Source: Thysanoteuthis rhombus
Taxonomy: Eukaryota > Mollusca > Cephalopoda > Oegopsida > Thysanoteuthidae
Reading direction: 5' to 3'
Assembly (NCBI GenBank): GCA_963457665.1
Contig: OY735222.1
Location: 40,738,011 to 40,802,010 of the forward strand
DNA: 64,000 nucleotides
The translations under genes were made by a program, and so were the position numbers. Below, one piece after another: positions 56,460 through 64,000 of the stretch; the first letter of the stretch is position 1, and every line of letters begins with the position of its first letter. Under the pieces are notes generated by a model. The model was not told the DNA's origin. It saw nothing but the letters and a program-made list of their open reading frames with translations, and searched no databases.

Positions 56460-57390
56460 TATGATATACTACGATTTAAAACTATGCACATTTTTATGAT
56501 GTAATAAAAAAAACGGTTGACTTTGCAACTGATGGGCCCACAAAATCTCAACCACGATCGAAAAATATGCACTTTTTATGAATGACCTCATTAAAAAATG
56601 GTTGACTTTTTGACGGATAAGCTCAAGAAAACGCCACGACTACGATTAATAACAATACATTCTTTTTATGACGCAAGAAAAAATGACGATTAAAGAAGAA
56701 TGCGTAGAAGGAAGAACACTTGAAGAATTGTACAGGAATCTTAAGAAATAGCAAATATCGTTTCGTTCTGACTAGTAAATTAGAATTCATTCAACAGATT
56801 CAGAGTCAGGTGAAGCTTTGCTATTGGTTCATGAATTCGATATCAAGGGGAGATAACCTTTATTCCGTTGGTTGTAATGATCCATTCGTTTTATCGTTCG
56901 TTATGTACGATATAGAACTTGATACCGTCTGCTACCTGGCAGAAGAAGGTTGTGCTAAGTGTGTATTACAGTAATCTCCACAGATCGTTGGTAGAAAAAT
57001 AGATGAATCAATAGAGAAATAGACTGAAAGATATATAGATAGAGATAAATGGATAGATAGGTAGACAGAGAGATGGATAGCGTGATAGAGAGGTAGATAA
57101 ATAGATTAAGAACGAGAGATGAGAACACAAGGAAATAATAACCAAATACAAATTATTAAAAAAAAAATGTCCATGAATATATACGCATTCAAGACTGCAG
57201 GGTTAAAATCTACTCAAATTTTTTTTTTCGCCTGAAGATGAATTATGCATATTGGGCACGGTATATCTTATCGAAAAAGATTATCATAAAATATAAATTC
57301 TTTGCATATATGAATTAATGATACATTTCCTTTTATAATGTCAATTTATCTGAATCAGTAAGACAGCCTCCTGGCAATCAGTTGGACGTG
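56460..57390. other. Unannotated stretch
   Basis: An 84-codon frame at 56720-56974 has no recognisable motif. GATA-like simple sequence lies at 57000-57110. Nothing else seen. Confidence 0.4.
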
Positions 57391-57754
57391 TGTTGAAATT
57401 ACGATAGGGCAACGTGAATTTTACATATAATTGTGGATTTTTCTTGTTGTTCTTGGTACGGTAGGAAAACAAAGTCAACTACGGACTTTATACTTGAGTT
57501 TGAGAAATGCTTACTCGATCGGTATGAATTATGAATTATGGGACAGGTTCATAGTGGCATATTTCCGTTCGGCGCTAGAGGTAGGGGTTCGAGAACATTC
57601 AAAAGGCCATTGTTTCTACTGCTGACTTTCGAAGCAGCAGGCTTTCCACACTTGGGAGATTGGAACAAAATCATCTTCACATTGCTTCACTGTCCAACTA
57701 TTGACTTATACCGTGCTAAACTGAACTTAATAAACATCGATAGATAGAAAAGAA

Positions 57755-58205
57755 AAGAAGAAAGTTACTTCTCTTGCCTTTTGTTGAGCAGTTCTCACAG
57801 AGAGGTCCGAATTTTTAGAAAGGGGGCGACACAAACTTCGAGACACCTTTAAAATTAACTTTAATCGTATATTGATCCTCTATCTAATTTTTTTCCAAAG
57901 TGGAATTTGAAGAAAAAAAAAAAGAAAATTATTTTAGATATAATAAAGAGTAAATGTTCGAATTAAGGATCACTTAAAAAACTGAAGAAATCTTTTTTGA
58001 ACATCGTTTTCAATTTTTAATTGATAGATAGATATGAACGGGTTGCTATAGATGGTTAGATTGTTATAGATAGGGAAGGGGTAAATTTTCAGCCCTCTAG
58101 CACAATTGGTGTGGTACGTATACATCGATAGTCAAGCAGATAGACATACCTGTTTAAAAACTGGAGAAACCTTTGCTAATGCTCACTGTTGATATTGACA
58201 ATTTT
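57755..58205 (-). repeat. Interspersed repeat A, minus copy
   Basis: Complement reads GTGAGAACTGCTCAACAAAA, GGCAAGAGAAGTAACTTTC at one end and AACTGTCAACCAAAATTGTC, GGTTTCTCCAGTTTTTAAAC, then GCTAGAGGGCTGAAAATTTA at the other, matching 9225-9445 and 36608-36980. Confidence 0.6.
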
Positions 58206-58214
58206 GGTTGACAG

Positions 58215-58640
58215 TCAGTAATTGATAGATAGATAGATAGATAGATTGATAGCCAACAAGCTGGCCAATATGACCAATATTGACAATTTCTTAGTTGACT
58301 GTTTATATGAATAGATAGATAGATAGATAGATAGGTTGATAGATGAGTACTTAGATAGATAGATAGACAGTTAAGTAGATAAATAAGTAATTAGATAGAC
58401 AGTCAGTTAAGTAGATATATAGATAAGTAGATAGATAGTCAAGTAGATAGATAAATAGATAGAGAGATTGAGAGTTGAGTAGGTAGATAGATAGAAGAGT
58501 GGATAGATGGAATGATCGATATATAGATATATATGTAGATGGATATATTAGAGATATAGATAGAAGGATAGATAGATAAGTAGATAGGTATACAGATAGA
58601 TAGATTAGTTGATAGATAGATACCTGAAGATATATATTTA
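58215..58640. repeat. (GATA)n-type simple repeat region
   Basis: Imperfect GATA/AGAT tetranucleotides with TAAGTAGATAG variants. Confidence 0.95.
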
Positions 58641-59052
58641 CAGAAAAAGAGAAACATCTTGAAGGCTTTCAATGATAAATTGTAATCGTTGGGCCATTTT
58701 GATATTGGAGAAATATTTTGATATTTTGATTCTTTTTATGAATAAGCAGAATAGTGTTCCCACCTTATATTTAATCGAAATTCAACTGACTGCGTCTGAT
58801 AACGACCTGTGAAAATCAAATACATAAAATATGCCCATTAACGGCAGTCACTCCAAATTATTCCTTCAATCATTCATTTTCCTCATTCATCCATTCCTTC
58901 ATTCATTAATGCAAAATTTCATTCATTATTCAGACCTCATCACTCCATCCAAAATTAACTAAAGCAAAGAAATGGAGATTCATTGGTTATTATTAGTCGT
59001 TCATTGTGTATGCTCATGTTATAGATGTTTATATCAACACCAGTATCTATCA

Positions 59053-59056
59053 ATCC

Positions 59057-59087
<31 letters not shown>

Positions 59088-59156
59088 GATCGATCTATCT
59101 ATCTACTTATCTATCTGTGTATCTATCTATCTATCAATCTATCTATCTATCTATGC
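59053..59156. repeat. (CTAT)n microsatellite
   Basis: Imperfect CTAT, followed by CA-rich sequence to about 59350. Confidence 0.95.
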
Positions 59157-59637
59157 ATTGCTATACACACACATAGGTGCAAAAAAACGCATGCACTTGC
59201 GCATGCTCACACACTCACACAGACACTTGTATAAAGGTTGCAATCTATTCGTATTTTTCACAAAAGTTTGTTCAACCCCACTACTCACGTATACGCCTGA
59301 AAATATACACACAAGCGTACACACATATACAGAGACAAGCACACAGTCATGCATACCAGTAACATTCTCTCAATGATTCTACCCTTCTCTCCCTTTGTTT
59401 GTCTCCTTCTCTTCCTTACTTCCTATTCTCAAATCTTTTGTCTGTCCATCTCGAAAGATCGTCGAAATATAATTTTATTTATTAATTAAATTAATTGAAT
59501 CATTGTTATCAATTCTTCCTACTATTTACTTTCATCTTAATCGTTGTTGCTTTTTATCCCGACTGTACTCAGGCTGGGTTCTTTTCAGCCATGATTGAAT
59601 AAATCAAGAGTGCATACCGGAATAAAGAATTAATTTC

Positions 59638-59715
59638 AGGAGAGAATCGAACTCACGACCCTCACCTTGATCTTATTCTTTATTCAGATCAGCAGTGCTA
59701 ATTTATCAACACACG
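59638..59715 (-). mobile_element. tRNA-like SINE head, partial
   Basis: On the minus strand GAGTTCGATTCTCTCC is a good B box; the A-box region (GATAAATTAGCACTGCTGAT) is decayed. Confidence 0.5.
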
Positions 59716-59989
59716 TCTGAAGGGAAACCAGTCTGAGTAAGGTTGCGATAAAAATCTACATGCAAAAAAATGAAAGTATATAGTCTTAATAGTTTGCACA
59801 GCTATTTTCACCCATTCAATTTGTTTCAATTTTTCAAAATACTGACTGTAATTTATAATATAGTCATAGAATACTCATTTACCATTGGCAAAAATAAATC
59901 GAATTTATTCCAACCCCAAAATGGTAATCTCAAATCTATGTTAGTATTTCACATTTTAATTTCACTTTAAACAGCAGAACTTTCCACTT

Positions 59990-60555
59990 TAAAGATATAT
60001 CGACACGTCCAAAAGAGAGGGAATGAGAGAGGCCCTTTTGCTTATATCCTGTCGTTGGATATCATCCTACTTTGAGGCACAGGATTCCTTTTTAGTGAAG
60101 GACCTTACACGGACGTTGGAAGGGCCATCAATTGTCAATCCCAGAGGCATCAGGGAATTGGTCTGATCATATCTTTTTAAGCATTGTGGAGAGGTACTGC
60201 TCGGGGAGCAGGTCTCCCTGAACAAGACATGATACCTTTCATTGGGCCCTAGTCACGAGTCTTCAGAGCGTTGAGCAATAGATCCATTTTCAGTCTTTGC
60301 CTGTAGGTCAGATAAATGTGGATTAATTTTCTTGAAAATCGGTATGATGTATGCATGTATCTGTTTTAGCTTAAATTCATTTATATTTGTTCTAGAAATT
60401 ATCAGGACAATTTTACACATAATAATCATTGTTGACTTACTGGATTACAAAGTTACTAGCTGAAATACCCGACTACGCCTGGTTAGATAACAAAGAACTA
60501 AAAAAGGCAAAAGCTTTTAGACTTTTTGGATAAGTGTTTTCCTTCATTTTTGTCT
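59990..60555. other. Unannotated stretch
   Basis: No coding feature. CTAGCTGAAATACCCGACTA at about 60458 resembles a motif at 31515-31545 (complement CTAGCAATACTTCCCAGTGT), suggesting both minisatellites adjoin the same repeat end. Confidence 0.4.
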
Positions 60556-60559
60556 GCTT

Positions 60560-60800
60560 GAAGGATAAAAGTTTCCCTCCTGGGGAAAAGGGACTCCTTT
60601 CACTTTTCATCCTTTAAATTGGAAAAATCCCTTTGCTTTTGACCTATAAAGAATTATATATATAAACATATCTGATGAGAAAATATGTATATTTGGAGGG
60701 GGAGATTCCCCGTACATTTGGCCCCTTTATAGGGGAATACCTTACCTTCACTTCGACCCCTAATACCAGAAAGAGATTATCTTGACATTTGACACCCTTA
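60560..60800. repeat. Degenerate minisatellite, reverse orientation relative to 30788
   Basis: Units such as CACTTCGACCCCTAATACCA and TTTGACACCCTTAAGAATC are complements of the TTTTAGGGGTCAAAA-type units at 30788-31480. Confidence 0.55.
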
Positions 60801-61074
60801 AGAATCATATATGAGAATATAGAAAGATGTTTGTATGTATATATGAATATTGAAGTAAGGGTCCAGTTGAGCATTATACTTACATTGTAAATAGGTCCTA
60901 AACCCTTTAAAGATACTTTAAAAAACCTCCCCCATGTTCATTGACTATGCATGCCAGATTTGGTAGGCAGTGCCCATATTTAGTTTGTTCCTATTGCGTG
61001 ACAGACAAACACACAGAAAGCGTGACACCTCTCTCTTAGATAAACAGATTGTATAGAGTTATACTAACCAGGAA

Positions 61075-61870
61075 AGTCATTCAAAATCAAATCGTCCAGG
61101 GCTCCCTAGATCACACTCTCAGATTCTGCTGAAAAAAATCATTAGTGCTCTTATACCAAACTTATAGATAAATCTGAAATACAAGGCCTGCATCTTGAAA
61201 AGTCTTGGTATCAAAGATCTCTAAAAAATTTATCCAATTTTATGCTTTTTGCCAAACGAACATTTCCGTCCAATCCTCGACGCTTATAGCTCCTTCGATA
61301 TGACATGTAAAGCTTTGAAACTTTGTGACTAACGCTAACTTTTTTCTTTAAAATTCAAAATTTTAATCAGATTTGGTGTATGTACTTTTCCTCCAAATAA
61401 GCTCTGAAAATTGCCGGGAATCCAAAACGAGAGTTTCTCACTCAAACAGTCCTGCTAGATAAAGCACTCTCACGGTTTTCCTATCATTCATATCGTAGAT
61501 CATGTGTACGTCGTTACCATATTTATTACTGTTATAGAACAGTCAGAATGATTGTTTGGAGTGTGCTCTGTTTTCTGGTATCCTCAATTGCCTATTTCCT
61601 TGTTGTCATTTGATCATGTAGGCAGTTGACCATCATTTTTATATTTTTCTATGTATTCTTACATAACTGGAGTTGATCGCATGAAATTGTGGTGCAGCAG
61701 CTGAGATTCATTGTGGGGCAATTATTTTGTAATGCATACATGGGGCGGAGGCTGAATAGTTCTTGACTTGAGAAACAATGTCAATTCTCGGTCTGACCCC
61801 ACCCCCCAAAAACTTATGCGTTTTTGTGTCACTGTAGCCGGGAAAAGTGGTCTTCTACATTGTATAGGTT
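61075..61870 (+). repeat. Interspersed repeat C, copy 2
   Basis: Diverged homologue of 10330-11110 with the same order of landmarks (GTACTTTTCCTC, AAAGCACTCTC, TATTACTGTTATA, ATGATTGTTTGGAGTGTGCT, GACTTGAGAAACAATG, GTGTCACTGTAGC). Confidence 0.55.
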
Positions 61871-62179
61871 GCGCAAGTACACGCATATGTATAAAAAAAA
61901 CGTCAACAGACAATGTCAAAAAACTTGGGTTTCTTTCAGTTTTTATTCCATCTTGTCAATGTATGTGAGTTCATGGATCGTCTACAGGCGGCACCCATCA
62001 ACCTATAAGGCTGAAGATTTTCTCATTTGCTCAAGCACTCCACTAGACTTTTTCTGGAAACGTTCTTTCTTCCTGAATAGTTTTTTTAGCGTTGGTTTCA
62101 AAAAAATTATTCATATCTATAAATATTTTTACTGATACGTATACGGCTTTTGGTGTATAGATGCAAGACTTTATCTATA

Positions 62180-62245
62180 TGTCTATATCTCTCTCTTTCT
62201 TTTTCTCTCTTTCTCTCTCTCTCTCTATGTATGCGTGTGTGTGTG

Positions 62246-62283
<38 letters not shown>

Positions 62284-62550
62284 CACATGAATACGTGTGC
62301 CTGGGTATATGAGTAATTAGGTGGGTATACGTGGAGAAAAAATCTACGGGTATATATATATGAGCCTCCGTGTTAAATCAGAGAAGAATGAATACATTCG
62401 TAAATGTCTATGTACTTTATTTTGTGCTCCATTACATCAACTTGCTTTATATCTATATATATATATATAAATATATATATATATGTGTGCGTGTGTGTGT
62501 GTGTGTATAAATGAATATAAGTATATGTGTGTGTGTGTATGTGTGTGTGT
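62180..62550. repeat. CT, GT and TA simple repeats
   Basis: CTCTCT at 62187-62226, several short GT and TA tracts to 62550. Confidence 0.9.
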
Positions 62551-62626
62551 ATGAACTCAAAATTCCCATTTTTGCTTATTCACGGCCTATATCTGCTCTA
62601 TTCGATTCTTTATACGAGATAGTATC

Positions 62627-63031
62627 TAATAATGATAATAATAATAATGATAATAATGATAATAATAATAATTAGTAATAATAATAATCATAATGGTAAT
62701 AATAATGATAATAATAATGATAACCACCAGGCAACTGGTGTGAGATTCCTAATGATAATAATAATAATAATGCATGATATGCAAAAGACGGAGGAGACGT
62801 TAGCTGAAGACCTGAGGAGACTTATTGTCACTCAGCCTTCAGCGATAACCACTGGGTAACCGGTGTGAAACTGTTAATCGCAGAATTACTGCGACCTATG
62901 AGTACTAGGAGAGGAGGGCTGGAGACTTGAGGAGACTTGCTGTCACTCAAACTCCAGCGGTTACCACCAGGCAACTGGTGTGAGATTCCAAATAATAACA
63001 ATAATAATAATTATGATAATAATAATAATTA

Positions 63032-63093
<62 letters not shown>
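62627..63093. repeat. (AAT/GAT)n blocks alternating with an ACCACCAGGCAACTGG module, then (TA)n
   Basis: AATAATGAT-type triplets at 62627-62725, 62752-62772 and 62992-63035. The module ACCACCAGGCAACTGGTGTG then AGATTCC occurs at 62725 and 62955, with a variant ACCACTGGGTAACCGGTGTG at 62847; GACTTGAGGAGACTTGCTGT follows or precedes it. TA at 63037-63093. Confidence 0.85.
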
Positions 63094-63096
<3 letters not shown>

Positions 63097-63555
63097 ATCA
63101 CTTATAAAAATCTCCCCAAAACGCTAAACGATATTTACTTATTTACAAATTGAATTACATTATTTACGTAAAATTTACAATATCCATCTACCTATCTATC
63201 TCTCTTTCTATATATCTATCTATCTATCAATCTAATCTCTAACATTATAAGATATATATTTTGATTTTTGTCTCTATTGCTAATTTGCTATCTCGATAAT
63301 TCCATCTAAATGACACCATCTCTCCGTGGCTTCTCAACTGACATGTGCGCGTCCATGCATCGTGTTGTTCGCTGCCCATTTATGGCAAACACTGACTCTA
63401 TTTACACAGTGCGCCAAGCACAGGAAAGCCGACGCAATCTATGTGTGTTTTGCCATATATTAAAACATCCAACTACGGTAATGTTAGAATGTAGTATGTC
63501 ACTGAAGTGAGGTCTGACACGAGCGGGGATATTATCGCAGTCATAATCAAACCTA

Positions 63556-63562
63556 TATATAT

Positions 63563-63654
<92 letters not shown>
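63556..63654. repeat. (TA)n microsatellite
   Basis: About 95 bp of TA. Confidence 0.95.
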
Positions 63655-63656
<2 letters not shown>

Positions 63657-63829
63657 TTCTTCTTGCAGACGAGACGGTGAGAAGGGTTGATTTGCAGTAG
63701 GAAAACTAAATGATACAGTAGTGTCTATCATTCGATCCATCAGTTTGCGCAGCAATTTTATTCAGTAAATAACGTAAATAATTTCGTTGGTTTCAAAATA
63801 GGTGTAGCTGGGGTTGAAAACACTCCAGA

Positions 63830-63952
63830 ATTCTCAATGAACCCCCTCAAAAGCTTTATAAATAGTAGTTCAACCATATCGGAAGCGCCCCCCTCAAAGA
63901 ACAAAGACCCCCCCCCCACTCCCGGGCCCACATATCTCAAGCTACTCCTCTG
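63830..63952 (-). repeat. Interspersed repeat GAGGAGTAGCTTGAGAT, minus copy
   Basis: Complement of 63830-63952 begins GAGGAGTAGCTTGAGATATG and continues with a C/G-rich block, related to 17984-18160. Confidence 0.5.
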
Positions 63953-64000
63953 TTTAAAGTCTTTCTATTATTGAGCAAAGTGTTGAAAATTCTGCGACTT

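Noticed and set aside
56720-56974. 84-codon frame
   Set aside because: No motif or homologue recognised; chance length.

Overview
The window looks like intergenic or deep intronic DNA from a mollusc, most likely a cephalopod of the Octopus type. The grounds are an AT-rich base composition, very dense microsatellites ((TA)n, (CA)n, (CTAT)n, (TGTA)n), many tRNA-headed SINEs and many broken RTE-like LINE copies. This assignment is an inference from repeat style. I found no protein-coding exon, rRNA gene or tRNA gene that I would call functional. The longest open frames are translations of microsatellites.

Layout: 0-10 kb holds LINE fragments at 1-480, 4516 and 6573, a 23-bp hairpin at 3330, three 5S rRNA-derived SINE heads (5663, 7526 minus, 7935), and two copies of a 265-bp repeat (1855, 8872). 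10-20 kb holds a diverged repeat (10330), a LINE with a twin-priming-type inversion (11681-12305), a ~173-bp satellite (13500), a compound (CTAT)n array (15460) and a GIY-YIG (Penelope-like) fossil (17640). 20-30 kb holds several tRNA-like SINEs, a LINE end (23007), a SINE carrying a well-formed hammerhead ribozyme (26575-26795) and a foldback element (28701). 30-40 kb holds a LINE end (30216), a G-rich minisatellite (30788), a tandem SINE pair (32585), the best LINE reverse-transcriptase segment (33340-34490), two more hammerhead-like motifs beside (TA)n tracts (35816, 38319) and a large (TGTA)n array (39511). 40-50 kb holds a 5S-like pseudogene (41698), a foldback SINE (43373), two candidate first-exon starts (45156, 48883), a tandem pair of composite tRNA+5S SINEs (46756-47745) and a MITE-like foldback (48311). 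50-64 kb holds a second, decayed hammerhead SINE (49972), LINE copies at 50590, 53586 and 54069, a second copy of the 10.3-kb repeat (61075) and more microsatellites.

There is no operon or pathway here. The biology is that of the mobile elements. The two strongest signals are (1) SINE-like units that end in a type I hammerhead ribozyme a few bases from a (TA)n tract, and (2) SINEs that join a tRNA-like polymerase III head to a nearly full-length 5S rRNA-like module. Naming of families is from memory of motifs only; no database was searched.
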